A stretch of 64,000 nt of DNA from Streptomyces fumigatiscleroticus (GCF_014647975.1 NZ_BMQF01000010.1:186001-250000); one strand, 5' to 3'; positions 53,822 through 62,676 are shown, counted from the stretch's first letter. Notes: a model not told the origin generated them from the letters alone. Made by a program: numbers and translations.

Positions 53822-54552
53822 GCCGCCCGGCCCTCCGTCACGGCGGTCCCTTCGACCGGAGGCAGGTGCACGGTCCTGACGCACCGCCCGTCCAGCAGCG
53901 GCACCGTGCGGTCGGCGAGGGCGGCGGTCTCCGGGTCGTGGGTGGCGAGGACCACCGTGATGCCGTGCGAGCGGGCCGCGGTGGTGAGCGTGCGCAGGAC
54001 GTGCGCGCGGTCGACACGGTGCAGCGGGGCGGTCGGCTCGTCGGCGAAGAGGACCGCGGGGGCGTGGGCGAGCGCGCGGGCGATACAGACCCGCTGGCGT
54101 TCGGACTGGCGCAGTTCGTGCGGGCGTCTGCGGGCGGCCCCGCCGATGTCGAGGCGCTCCAGCCACTCCATGGCGGCGACCTTGGCGCGGCGTCGGCCGG
54201 TGCCGCGCAGCATCAGCGGCAGGGCAGCGTTCTCCCAGGCGTCGAGCTCCGGCACGAGCACGGGCGCCGGGTCGATCCAGCCGAAGCGGCCACGGCGCAG
54301 CCGTTCGCGGCCCAGCAGGCCCATGGTGTGCACCGGCGTGCTGTTGAACCAGACCTCGCCGCGCTGTGGGCGCACCAGCCCGGACAGGCACCGCAGCAGC
54401 GTCGTCTTGCCGCTGCCGCGCGGGCCGCCGACAGCCAGGATCTCGCCCTCGCGGACGCCGAGCGAGACGCCGCTGAGCGCGGGTGAGCCGTCGTTGTGCT
54501 GGTAGTGCAGGGCGTGGGCCCAGAGCACGTCGTTGTCCGGCGGGACCGCCAT
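53803..54552 (-). CDS. ABC transporter ATPase with degenerate signature motif
   Basis: A 249-aa LolD/MacB-type ATPase. Walker A reads GPRGSGKTT, the Q-loop position has WIDPAPVLVPELDAWENAALP, the signature is LRQSERQRVCIARAL in place of LSGGQ-, Walker B is VLFADEPTAPLH, and the H-loop VVLATHD. The loss of both glycines in the signature is unusual for an active transporter. ATG 54552 has GAGG 8 nt upstream; GTG 54561 is possible. It is coupled to the permease. Confidence 0.8.
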   Translation of the reverse strand: MAVPPDNDVLWAHALHYQHNDGSPALSGVSLGVREGEILAVGGPRGSGKTTLLRCLSGLVRPQRGEVWFNSTPVHTMGLLGRERLRRGRFGWIDPAPVLVPELDAWENAALPLMLRGTGRRRAKVAAMEWLERLDIGGAARRRPHELRQSERQRVCIARALAHAPAVLFADEPTAPLHRVDRAHVLRTLTTAARSHGITVVLATHDPETAALADRTVPLLDGRCVRTVHLPPVEGTAVTEGRAACSLSV

Positions 54553-54785
54553 GGGGTACACCTCGTTCGGATCGGGAAATGCCGTGCGCGGTTCGGGAAA
54601 TCCCCCGTGCGGGGGAACGAAGGCAGGGCCGATCGGTCACTCGGCACGCTAGGCAGTCCGTGTGGACGGGCCGGACAGCACGCGGCCCCGGGCCGCCGTT
54701 TCTCACTCGAACGGCAGCACCGGGACCGGTGATGATCATCCAGCAGGACGATCGGAGCGGCGACCTGGGCGAAGGCCGCGACTGT

Positions 54786-56168
54786 TCAGAGCTTGGTCCA
54801 CGCCTCCGTCAGCGTCGCGCGCAGGATCTGCTCGATCTCGTCGAACGTCTCCTGGTCCGAGATCAGCGGCGGGGCGAGCTGGACGACCGGGTCGCCGCGG
54901 TCGTCGGCCCGGCAGTACAGGCCGTTCTCGAAGAGCTTCTTGGACAGGAAGCCGTACAGGACGCGCTCGGTCTCCTCCTCGTCGAAGGACTCCTTGGTGG
55001 CCTTGTCCTTCACCAGCTCGATGCCGTAGAAGAAGCCGTTGCCGCGGACGTCGCCGACGATCGGCAGGTCGTGCAGCTTCTCCAGCGTCGCGCGGAAGGC
55101 GCCCTCGTGGTCCAGGACGTGCTGGTTGAGGTTCTCCCGCTCGAACAGGTCGAGGTTGGCCAGGCCCACGGCCGCGGAGACCGGGTGGCCGCCGAAGGTG
55201 TAGCCGTGCAGGAAGGTGTTGCCGCCCTTGTAGAAGGGCTCGGCGATGCGGTCGGAGACGATGCAGGCGCCGATCGGGGAGTAGCCCGAGGTCATGCCCT
55301 TGGCGCAGGTGATCATGTCCGGGACGTAGCCGAACTTGTCGCAGGCGAACATGGTGCCGAGCCGGCCGAAGGCGCAGATGACCTCGTCGGAGACGAGCAG
55401 CACGTCGTACTGGTCGCAGATCTCGCGCACCCGCTGGAAGTAACCGGGCGGCGGCGGGAAGCAGCCGCCCGCGTTCTGCACCGGCTCCAGGAAGACGGCC
55501 GCGACCGTGTCCGGGCCCTCGAAGAGGATCTGCTGCTCGATCTGGTCGGCGGCCCAGCGGCCGAACGCCTCCGGGTCGTCGCCGTGGATCGGGGCGCGGT
55601 AGATGTTGGTGTTGGGCACCTTGTGGGCGCCCGGCACCAGCGGCTCGAACGGGGCCTTCAGGGCGGGGAGTCCGGTGATGGACAGGGCGCCCTGCGGGGT
55701 GCCGTGGTAGGCCACGGCGCGGGATATCACCTTGTGCTTGGTCGGCTTGCCGGTGAGCTTGAAGTACTGCTTGGCGAGCTTCCAGGCGGTCTCGACCGCC
55801 TCGCCGCCGCCGGTGGTGAAGAAGACCTTGTTCAGATCGCCGGGCGCGTGACCCGCCAGCCGCTCGGCGAGTTCGACGGCCTTGGGGTGGGCGTAGGACC
55901 AGACCGGGAAGAACGCCAGCTCCTGCGCCTGCTTGAAGGCGGTCTCGGCCAGCTCCACGCGGCCGTGCCCGGCCTGGACCACGAAGAGACCGGCGAGACC
56001 GTCGAGGTAGCGCCTGCCCCGGTCGTCGTAGATGTAGGTGCCCTCGCCCCGGACGATGGTCGGCACGGGGGCGTTCTCGTACGAGGACATGCGGGTGAAG
56101 TGCATCCACAGGTGGTCGTACGCGGTCCTGCTGAGGTCCTTCTGATCGCTCTGACTGGCGGTGCTCAC
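54786..56168 (-). CDS. Class III aminotransferase, probably putrescine/GABA type
   Basis: PLP-dependent omega-aminotransferase (460 aa). Features: FTTGGGEAVETAWKLAKQYF, SRAVAYHGTPQGALSITG, DEVICAFGRLG with the PLP-pyridine Asp region, and the Schiff-base Lys in MITCAKGMTSGYSPIGA. It converts a terminal amine (putrescine, GABA or similar) to an aldehyde using pyruvate or 2-oxoglutarate. It starts 2 nt after the Lrp-type regulator gene, and a gamma-aminobutyraldehyde-type dehydrogenase is divergent, matching the polyamine-utilisation cluster around SCO5655-SCO5657 of S. coelicolor as I recall it. Confidence 0.88.
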   Translation of the reverse strand: MSTASQSDQKDLSRTAYDHLWMHFTRMSSYENAPVPTIVRGEGTYIYDDRGRRYLDGLAGLFVVQAGHGRVELAETAFKQAQELAFFPVWSYAHPKAVELAERLAGHAPGDLNKVFFTTGGGEAVETAWKLAKQYFKLTGKPTKHKVISRAVAYHGTPQGALSITGLPALKAPFEPLVPGAHKVPNTNIYRAPIHGDDPEAFGRWAADQIEQQILFEGPDTVAAVFLEPVQNAGGCFPPPPGYFQRVREICDQYDVLLVSDEVICAFGRLGTMFACDKFGYVPDMITCAKGMTSGYSPIGACIVSDRIAEPFYKGGNTFLHGYTFGGHPVSAAVGLANLDLFERENLNQHVLDHEGAFRATLEKLHDLPIVGDVRGNGFFYGIELVKDKATKESFDEEETERVLYGFLSKKLFENGLYCRADDRGDPVVQLAPPLISDQETFDEIEQILRATLTEAWTKL

Positions 56169-56170
56169 GG

Positions 56171-56698
56171 CTATCGGGTTCCCCACATGTAGGTCTGCTT
56201 CTTGAGCTTGAGGTAGACGAAGCTCTCGGTGGAGCGCACTCCCGGGACGGCCCGGATGCGTCGGTTGATGACCTCCAGCAGGTGGTCGTCGTCCTCGCAG
56301 ACGATCTCCACCATCAGGTCGAAGGAGCCCGCGGTCATCACCACGTACTCGCATTCGGACATGGCGGTCAGCGCGTCGGCGACGGACTCGACGTCGCCCT
56401 CGACGTTCACGCCGACCATCGCCTGGCGCCGGAAGCCCACGGTGAGCGGGTCGGTGACGGCGACGATCTGCATCACGCCCTGGTCGAGCAGCTTCTGGAC
56501 GCGCTGGCGCACGGCCGCCTCGGACAGGCCGACGGCCTTGCCGATGGCGGCGTACGGCCGGCGGCCGTCCTCCTGGAGCTGCTCGATGATGGCGAGGGAG
56601 ACGGCATCCAGATGGGGCGTGCCGTTCCTGGACTCGCGGAGGTTCCCGCGGGAGTCCCTGGGGTCTGCGCTTCGACTGGCCACGGGCTCACTGTGCAC
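56171..56698 (-). CDS. Lrp/AsnC-family transcriptional regulator
   Basis: A 175-aa regulator. The winged helix (LDAVSLAIIEQLQEDGRRPYAAIGKAVGLSEAAVRQRVQKLLDQGVM) and the C-terminal RAM/ACT-like effector domain (VGVNVEGDVESVADALTAMSECEYVVMTAGSFDLMVEIVCEDDDHLLEVINRRIRAVPGVRSTESFVYLKLKKQ) are standard. The start is GTG 56698 or GTG 56683; neither has a good ribosome site. It lies directly upstream of the aminotransferase and divergent from the aldehyde dehydrogenase, so it likely controls both from the 168-bp divergent region. Confidence 0.92.
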   Translation of the reverse strand: MHSEPVASRSADPRDSRGNLRESRNGTPHLDAVSLAIIEQLQEDGRRPYAAIGKAVGLSEAAVRQRVQKLLDQGVMQIVAVTDPLTVGFRRQAMVGVNVEGDVESVADALTAMSECEYVVMTAGSFDLMVEIVCEDDDHLLEVINRRIRAVPGVRSTESFVYLKLKKQTYMWGTR

Positions 56699-56866
56699 GA
56701 CGTCTCGACAGTTTCGCAAGCAGCCATCGATGAAATTCGTTGTTGAAGCGTCTGTAACATGCGGATTCCGTAGCCATGGCGCGACCGGGGCTGTTGAAGA
56801 CGTCGGTGCCCGGACTACTGTGGGTGTCTCAGTCAATGGACAGTTCGACTCCACAGGAGGCCGGCA

Positions 56867-58306
56867 GTGAGCACCGAGCTGCGTCGTCTGCGCAACTACA
56901 TCGACGGTGAGTTCCGGGACGCCGCCGACGGGCGGACCACGGAGGTGGTCAACCCGGTGACGGGCGAGGCGTACGCGACCGCTCCGCTGTCCGGGCAGGC
57001 GGACGTGGACGCCGCCATGGCGGCCGCCGCCGCGGCCTTCCCGGGCTGGCGCGACACGACCCCGGCCGAGCGCCAGAAGGCCCTCCTCAAGATCGCCGAC
57101 GCCTTCGAGGAGCGCGCCGAGGAGCTGATCGCGGCCGAGGTGGAGAACACCGGCAAGCCGGTCGGGCTGACCCGCTCCGAGGAGATCCCGCCGATGGTCG
57201 ACCAGATCCGCTTCTTCGCGGGTGCGGCCCGGATGCTGGAGGGGCGCTCGGCCGGCGAGTACATGGAGGGTCTGACGTCGATCGTCCGGCGCGAGCCGAT
57301 CGGCGTCTGCGCCCAGGTCGCGCCCTGGAACTACCCGATGATGATGGCCGTGTGGAAGTTCGCCCCGGCGCTCGCGGCGGGCAACACGGTCGTCCTGAAG
57401 CCCTCGGACACCACCCCGGCCTCGACCGTCCTGATCGCCGAGATCCTCGGCTCGATCCTGCCCAAGGGCGTCTTCAACGTCATCTGCGGCGACCGCGACA
57501 CCGGCCGTGCGATGGTCGAGCACCCGGTCCCGGCGATGGCCTCCATCACCGGCTCCGTACGCGCCGGCATGCAGGTCGCCGAGTCCGCGTCCAAGGACCT
57601 CAAGCGGGTCCACCTGGAGCTGGGCGGCAAGGCACCGGTCGTGGTCTTCGAGGACACCGACATCGCCAAGGCCGTCGAGGACATCTCGGTGGCGGGCTTC
57701 TTCAACGCCGGGCAGGACTGTACGGCGGCCACCCGCGTGCTGGTCCACGAGTCCATCCACGACGAGTTCGTGGCGGCGCTGGCCAAGGCGGCGTCCGAGA
57801 CCAAGACCGGGCAGCCCGACGACGAGGACGTCCTGTACGGCCCGCTCAACAACCCCCACCAGCTGGAGCAGGTGGCCGGCTTCGTGGAGCGGCTGCCCGC
57901 GCACGCCAAGGTCGAGGCGGGCGGCCACCGGGTCGGCGAGCGGGGCTACTTCTACGCCCCGACCGTCGTCTCGGGCCTGAAGCAGGACGACGAGATCATC
58001 CAGAAGGAGGTCTTCGGCCCGGTCATCACCGTCCAGTCCTTCACGGACGAGGACCAGGCCGTGGAGTACGCCAACGGCGTCGAGTACGCCCTCGCCTCCT
58101 CCGTGTGGACCAAGGACCACTCCCGGGCCATGCGGATGTCCAAGAAGCTCGACTTCGGCTGCGTGTGGATCAACACCCACATCCCGCTGGTCGCCGAGAT
58201 GCCGCACGGCGGCTTCAAGAAGTCCGGCTACGGCAAGGACCTCTCGGCCTACGGCTTCGACGACTACACGCGCATCAAGCACGTGATGACGTCGCTGGAC
58301 GCGTAA
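56867..58306 (+). CDS. Gamma-aminobutyraldehyde dehydrogenase-type NAD(P)-dependent aldehyde dehydrogenase
   Basis: A 479-aa ALDH. Catalytic Glu in LELGGKAPVVVF, catalytic Cys in FFNAGQDCTAATRV, cofactor site APWNYPMMM and KPSDTTPAS, and the conserved KEVFGPVITV. It oxidises the aldehyde from polyamine deamination, for example 4-aminobutanal to GABA. GTG 56867 follows GGAGG. Divergent from lrp and the aminotransferase, it completes the catabolic pair. Confidence 0.9.
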   Translation: MSTELRRLRNYIDGEFRDAADGRTTEVVNPVTGEAYATAPLSGQADVDAAMAAAAAAFPGWRDTTPAERQKALLKIADAFEERAEELIAAEVENTGKPVGLTRSEEIPPMVDQIRFFAGAARMLEGRSAGEYMEGLTSIVRREPIGVCAQVAPWNYPMMMAVWKFAPALAAGNTVVLKPSDTTPASTVLIAEILGSILPKGVFNVICGDRDTGRAMVEHPVPAMASITGSVRAGMQVAESASKDLKRVHLELGGKAPVVVFEDTDIAKAVEDISVAGFFNAGQDCTAATRVLVHESIHDEFVAALAKAASETKTGQPDDEDVLYGPLNNPHQLEQVAGFVERLPAHAKVEAGGHRVGERGYFYAPTVVSGLKQDDEIIQKEVFGPVITVQSFTDEDQAVEYANGVEYALASSVWTKDHSRAMRMSKKLDFGCVWINTHIPLVAEMPHGGFKKSGYGKDLSAYGFDDYTRIKHVMTSLDA

Positions 58307-58333
58307 CCCCGCTGCCGGGGGCGTGCAGCAGGC

Positions 58334-58393
58334 GGCGCGGGTCCGACAGGGTGTCCGGCCCGCGGCGCGGGTCCGACAGGGTGTCCGGCCCGC
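58334..58393. repeat. Two tandem copies of a 30-bp repeat
   Basis: Units 58334-58363 and 58364-58393 begin GGCGCGGGTCCGACAGGGTG and are near-identical. They lie between the aldehyde dehydrogenase and the binding-protein gene. Confidence 0.85.
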
Positions 58394-58454
58394 GCCGCCC
58401 CGCTCGACGGGCCGTCGATTGCCCGTCCCGGCCCGGGAACGGCATCCTGCCCGG

Positions 58455-59645
58455 GTGCCCCTGACCTCGCTGACCTCCCCGTTCTCCCGCCGGACACTGC
58501 TGCGCGCGCTGGGCGGCGGCGCCGGGACCGGCCTTCTGGCCGGCTGCGGTGTGCCCCCGGCGTACGTCGCGCCCGGCGACCGCGCCGCCGTCGACCGGTC
58601 CGCCACCGACAAGACGCTGACCTGGTCCAACTGGCCGCTCTACATCGACACCGACGACGCCCACCCCGGCCGCCGCCCCACACTGGAGGCGTTCGAGAAG
58701 CGCACGGGCATCTCCGTCCACTACGTGGAGGAGATCAACGACAACGACGAGTTCTTCGGCAAGATCAGCCCCGCCCTGATGAACCACCAGGAGACGGGCC
58801 GCGACCTGATCGTCATCAGCGACTGGATGTGCGCGCGCTTCGTCCGGCTCGGCTGGGTGCAGCGGATGGACCGGGCCCGCATGCCCAACGTCACGAAGTA
58901 CCTCGACCCGCTGCTCCGCTCACCCGCCTTCGACCCGGGCCGCGGGTCGTCGGTGCCGTGGCAGTCCGGCATCACCGGCATCGCCTACAACCGCCGGGCA
59001 CTGGGCCGGGAGATCCGCAGCGTCTCCGACCTGTGGGCGAGCGACCTCAAGGGCCGGGTGACGCTGCTGTCGGGCCTGGACGAGGCGTTCGCGCTGCTGA
59101 TGCAGGGCAACGGCGTCGACATCACGAAGTGGACGGCGGAGGACTTCCACACCCTCTGCGACCAGCTCGAGAAACGGGTCCGCGGCGGCCAGGTACGGCG
59201 CTTCACCGGCAACGACTACACCAAGGACCTGGTCAGCGGCGACGTCCTGGCCTGCCAGGCGTACTCCGGCGACGTGATCCAGCTCCAGGCGGACGACCCG
59301 GACATCCGCTTCGTCGTCCCCGAGGAGGGCGCGGAGCTGTGGGCCGAGTCGCTGATGATCCCGAACCTGGCCCGGCACAAGGCGAACGCCGAGCGCCTGA
59401 TCGACCACTACTACGACCCCGAGGTCGCCGCCGAGCTGGCCGCCTGGGTGAACTACGTCTGCCCGGTCCCGGCCGCCCAGGACGTGCTCGCCTCCGCCAA
59501 GGACCGCGGGACGGCCGCCCTGGCCGAGGACCCCCTGATCTTCCCGGACACCGCGATGCGGCGACGCCTCGCCGTCGCCCGGGACATCACGCCCAGGGAG
59601 CGGACGGAGCTCGCGAAGCGGTGGAACGAGATCGTGGGGCTGTAG
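58455..59645 (+). CDS. Polyamine (spermidine/putrescine) ABC transporter substrate-binding lipoprotein
   Basis: A 396-aa PotD-type protein. The N-terminus has a twin-arginine-like SRRTLLRALGGGAGTGLLAGC with lipobox LAGC, so it may be a Tat-exported lipoprotein. PotD landmarks: LTWSNWPLYIDTD, VHYVEEINDNDEFFGK, DLIVISDWMCARFVRLGWVQRMD, PWQSGITGIAYNRRALG, PEEGAELWAESLMIP. No permease or ATPase gene follows in the window. Co-location with the dehydrogenase points to polyamine uptake for catabolism. The start at GTG 58455 lacks a clear ribosome site. Confidence 0.85.
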   Translation: MPLTSLTSPFSRRTLLRALGGGAGTGLLAGCGVPPAYVAPGDRAAVDRSATDKTLTWSNWPLYIDTDDAHPGRRPTLEAFEKRTGISVHYVEEINDNDEFFGKISPALMNHQETGRDLIVISDWMCARFVRLGWVQRMDRARMPNVTKYLDPLLRSPAFDPGRGSSVPWQSGITGIAYNRRALGREIRSVSDLWASDLKGRVTLLSGLDEAFALLMQGNGVDITKWTAEDFHTLCDQLEKRVRGGQVRRFTGNDYTKDLVSGDVLACQAYSGDVIQLQADDPDIRFVVPEEGAELWAESLMIPNLARHKANAERLIDHYYDPEVAAELAAWVNYVCPVPAAQDVLASAKDRGTAALAEDPLIFPDTAMRRRLAVARDITPRERTELAKRWNEIVGL

Positions 59646-59658
59646 AAGACTGACGGGC

Positions 59659-60207
59659 GTGATGAATTCATCGCCCGGTGAAAAGGTGGGTGGCGCGGTC
59701 ACCCTCGGGCTGCTGGCCGCCTGGGCCGCGCATGACGCGGAGGAGGTGGCGGCGCTGCCGGGCTGGCTGCGGCGCAACGTGCCCGCGCTCCGCGAGCGGT
59801 TCCCGGCGGTGCCGGAGGCGGTGTGGCGGCGGGCCGGGTCGCTGCACACCCGGGAGTTCGCGGTCGCCGTGGGGGTGATGGGCGCGGTCGTCGCCGCCAC
59901 GTCCGCCGCCGGGTACGCCACCGGCGGGCGCTCGGCCGTCTACCAGACCGCGCTGAACGGCTTCGGCCTGCACGGTCTGGTCCATCTCGCGCAGGCCGCC
60001 GTCGTACGCGGATACACCCCCGGCGCCGCGACCTCGCCGGTCCTCGTCGTCCCGTTCACCCTCTGGGCCCGCCGGCGGCTGCGCCGGGCCGGCGTGCTGC
60101 GCCCGGCGCGCCGCGACCTGGCCCTCGGGCTGGGCCTGGCGGGTGCGGCGACGGCCGTCTCGCATGCGGTGGCACGGCGGGTGACCCCACCCCGGAAGTG
60201 CTCATGA
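59659..60207 (+). CDS. HXXEE-motif membrane protein
   Basis: A 182-aa protein with about four hydrophobic segments. The HxxEE domain signature is seen early as WAAHDAEEVAALPGWL, with further conserved residues near HTREFAVAVGVMGAVV and NGFGLHGLVHLAQAAV. The function of the family is unknown; the histidines and acidic residues suggest metal binding. It begins 13 nt after the polyamine-binding protein gene and may be co-transcribed. Confidence 0.8.
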   Translation: MMNSSPGEKVGGAVTLGLLAAWAAHDAEEVAALPGWLRRNVPALRERFPAVPEAVWRRAGSLHTREFAVAVGVMGAVVAATSAAGYATGGRSAVYQTALNGFGLHGLVHLAQAAVVRGYTPGAATSPVLVVPFTLWARRRLRRAGVLRPARRDLALGLGLAGAATAVSHAVARRVTPPRKCS

Positions 60208-60226
60208 CCTCGTTCGACCGGCCTTT

Positions 60227-60255
60227 TTGAACACGTTCAAGAAGAGGCGTACGCT
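60227..60255 (+). promoter_or_regulatory. Promoter with TTGAAC-AC-GTTCAA operator
   Basis: A perfect 6+6 inverted repeat TTGAACACGTTCAA (60227-60240) supplies the -35 (TTGAAC). After a 17-nt spacer, TACGCT (60250-60255) is the -10. The transcript start then falls on the ATG at 60262, so the gene should be leaderless and repressible by a TetR-type protein recognising the palindrome. No such regulator lies next to it. Confidence 0.6.
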
Positions 60256-60261
60256 GCCGTC

Positions 60262-60783
60262 ATGAGCGACAGAGCCGCCCTTCTGAGGGGCATTCGCGTC
60301 TGGCTGGCCTTCTTCGTCGTCTGTCTGGTGCTCAGCGGCGCCACCGCCTTCCCGCTGGTGCACGAAGTGCGCTGGGCGGAGGAGCTGTTGCGGTCGCTGT
60401 CCGTGCCCGAGCACCTGCCGGGGCTCAGCGACTGGATCACCCGTGTACGGCAGGGCCTGGACACCGCCGACGCCGAGTACCCCTTCGTCCTGTACGGCAC
60501 GGACTGGCTCGCCTTCGCCCACCTGGTCATCGCGGTCGCCTTCTACGGCCCCTACCGCGATCCCGTCCGCAACATCTGGGTCGTCGAGTTCGGCATGATC
60601 GCCTGTGCCGGCATCATCCCGCTCGCCCTGATCTGCGGGCCGATCCGCGACATCCCCTTCTGGTGGTCGCTGATCGACATGTCCTTCGGCGTCTTCGGAG
60701 TGATACCGCTGTACGTCGTCCACCGCTGGATCAGGCGGCTGGCGGCCCTCACCCCGGACCACCGCCCGGCTCTCGCCGTGTGA
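60262..60783 (+). CDS. Membrane protein of unknown function
   Basis: A 173-aa protein with about four membrane segments (FFVVCLVLSGATAFPLV near residue 15, LAFAHLVIAVAFYGPY near 85, VVEFGMIACAGIIPLALICGPI near 115, FWWSLIDMSFGVFGVIPLYVVHRW near 140). The sequence is well conserved-looking with several Trp and Pro residues. It resembles no family I can name. The leaderless promoter with an operator palindrome suggests conditional expression. Confidence 0.8.
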   Translation: MSDRAALLRGIRVWLAFFVVCLVLSGATAFPLVHEVRWAEELLRSLSVPEHLPGLSDWITRVRQGLDTADAEYPFVLYGTDWLAFAHLVIAVAFYGPYRDPVRNIWVVEFGMIACAGIIPLALICGPIRDIPFWWSLIDMSFGVFGVIPLYVVHRWIRRLAALTPDHRPALAV

Positions 60784-60837
60784 GAGGCCGGCGCCGTGGG
60801 GGAGGCCGGCGCCGTGGGGGAGGCCGGCGCCCTTCGG
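60784..60837. repeat. Three tandem 18-bp repeats
   Basis: GAGGCCGGCGCCGTGGGG at 60784 and 60802, with a diverged third copy at 60820, between convergent genes. Each unit contains the palindrome GCCGGC/GGCGCC. Confidence 0.85.
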
Positions 60838-60854
60838 GAGGACGGCGGGGCGGG

Positions 60855-61541
60855 TCAGCCGGCCTTGCGCAGGGCGATCAGCGTGTCGACGCGGTTGGTG
60901 GTGATCGAGTCGACGCCCAGCTCCAGAAGCCGGCGCATGGAGCGGCGGGTGTCGGGGGTCCAGACGGAGAGGAGACGGCCGTCGCGGTGCACCCGCTCGG
61001 CCAGAGCCCGGTCCACCAGGGAGAAGCGGTAGTTGAGCCAGCGCGGCCGGATCGCCTCCAGCAGCGCGGGACGCGGCGGTGCCAGCGTCGTCCGGGTCAG
61101 CGCGATCTCGGCGGCCGGGTCGGCGGCGCGCACGGCGAGCATGGCCTCGGCGCCCGCGCAGTAGTACACGCGGTCCCCGGCCCCGCACGCGCGGACGGCG
61201 TCCACGATCCGGCGGGCCGCCCGCACGCCGGGCGTGCCCGGCAGATCGACCATCACCCGGCTGCCCTCGGTCGCGGCCAGCGCCTGGGCCAGCGTCGGCA
61301 CCCGGCCGCCGGTCAGCTCCCGCACCTCGGCCGCCGACAGCGACCGCAGCGGCCGGTCGTGCTCCCACAGCCGCCGCAGGGTCTCGTCGTGCAGCAGTAC
61401 GGGCACGCCGTCCCGGGTGAGCCGTACATCGATCTCCACGGCGTCCGCGCCGAGGTCCAGCGCGGAACGCAGCGAGGCGAGGGTGTTCTCACGGACGCGG
61501 TAGGGGTCGCCGCGGTGGGCGACGGCGGTCACGTTCTGCAT
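60855..61541 (-). CDS. Glycerophosphodiester phosphodiesterase
   Basis: A 228-aa GDPD-family enzyme cleaving glycerophosphodiesters to glycerol-3-phosphate and an alcohol. Catalytic set: AVAHRGDPYRVRENT (His, Arg, Glu), AVEIDVRLTRDGVPVLLHDETL (Glu, Asp and second His), and the C-terminal SVWTPDT...GVDSITTNRVD. There is no signal peptide, so it is cytosolic. CACAAT lies about 6 nt before the ATG at 61541 and may be a -10 of a leaderless message. Confidence 0.92.
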   Translation of the reverse strand: MQNVTAVAHRGDPYRVRENTLASLRSALDLGADAVEIDVRLTRDGVPVLLHDETLRRLWEHDRPLRSLSAAEVRELTGGRVPTLAQALAATEGSRVMVDLPGTPGVRAARRIVDAVRACGAGDRVYYCAGAEAMLAVRAADPAAEIALTRTTLAPPRPALLEAIRPRWLNYRFSLVDRALAERVHRDGRLLSVWTPDTRRSMRRLLELGVDSITTNRVDTLIALRKAG

Positions 61542-61614
61542 GGGCTCATTGTGGCGGGTGCTCCGGGCGGGGGGCCGAGCGGGCGGTCCGGGCGGAGACG
61601 CCGGGGCGGAGACG

Positions 61615-62676
61615 TCAGGGCGCGAGCCAGGCCGAGGTGTACGCGTCGATCTCGGCGGCCAGCTTCGCCTTGCCGGACTCGTCCAGGAAGGACGCCTCGA
61701 CCGCGTTCTTGGCCAGCCCGGCCAGGCCGCGCTCGTCCAGGTCGAGCAGGCGGGCGGCGACCGCGTACTCGTTGTTCAGATCGGTGCCGAACATGGGCGG
61801 GTCGTCGGAGTTGACGGTGACCAGGACTCCGGCCCGCACGAACTCCCTGATCGGGTGCTCGTCGAGGGTGCGGACCGCGCGGGTGGCGATGTTGGAGGTC
61901 GGGCACACCTCCAGCGGGATCCGGTGCTCGGCGAGGTGGGCGAGGAGCGCCGGGTCCTGCGCGGAGCTGGTGCCGTGCCCGATGCGCTCGGCGCGCAGAT
62001 GGGTGAGGGCGTCCCAGACGGTCCCCGGGCCGGTGGTCTCGCCGGCGTGCGGCACCGACCGCAGGCCGGCGGCGATCGCCCGGTCGAAGTACGGCTTGAA
62101 CTGCGGGCGCTCCACGCCGATCTCGGGCCCGCCGAGCCCGAAGGAGACCAGGCCCTCGGGGCGCAGCCGGTCGTCGGTGGCCAGCCGTGTGGTCTCCTCG
62201 GCCGCCTCCGTGCCCGCCTCGCCGGGGATGTCGAAGCACCAGCGCAGGACGATCCCGAGCTCCGCCTCGGCCGCCTTGCGGGCGTCCTCGATCGCCTCCA
62301 TGAAGGCGCGCTCGTCGATGCCGCGCCGGGTGGAGGAGAACGGGGTGACGGTCAGCTCGGCGTAGCGCACCTGCTGCCGTGCCATCTCCCGGGCCACCTC
62401 GTACGTCAGCAGCCGCACGTCCTCCGGGGTGCGGATCAGGTCGACGACGGACAGGTACACCTCGATGAAGTGCGCGAAGTCCGTGAAGGTGAAGTAGTCG
62501 ACGAGGGCCTCGGGGTCAGTGGGGACCTTGGAGTCGGGGTGGCAGGCGGCCAGTTGCGAGACGATGCGCGGGGAGGCGGAGCCGACGTGATGCACGTGCA
62601 GTTCGGCCTTGGGCAGTCCGGCGATGAAGGCGTGCAGATCGCGCGGGGTGCGGGGGTCGACGAGGCGGTCGGTCAA
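61615..62676 (-). CDS. add: Adenosine deaminase
   Basis: Metal-dependent deaminase (353 aa) converting adenosine to inosine in purine salvage. Zinc and catalytic motifs: AELHVHHVGSASP, a variant of the usual HLHLEG but with both His, VPHAGET, ERIGHGTSS, CPTSNI and VTVNSDDPPMFGTDL. The best start is a TTG at 62676 preceded by GGGGAGG; homologues begin (M)TDRLVDPRTPRDL. It may share regulation with neither neighbour; the upstream region (62677-62828) is divergent with the DUF4190 gene. Confidence 0.93.
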   Translation of the reverse strand: MTDRLVDPRTPRDLHAFIAGLPKAELHVHHVGSASPRIVSQLAACHPDSKVPTDPEALVDYFTFTDFAHFIEVYLSVVDLIRTPEDVRLLTYEVAREMARQQVRYAELTVTPFSSTRRGIDERAFMEAIEDARKAAEAELGIVLRWCFDIPGEAGTEAAEETTRLATDDRLRPEGLVSFGLGGPEIGVERPQFKPYFDRAIAAGLRSVPHAGETTGPGTVWDALTHLRAERIGHGTSSAQDPALLAHLAEHRIPLEVCPTSNIATRAVRTLDEHPIREFVRAGVLVTVNSDDPPMFGTDLNNEYAVAARLLDLDERGLAGLAKNAVEASFLDESGKAKLAAEIDAYTSAWLAP

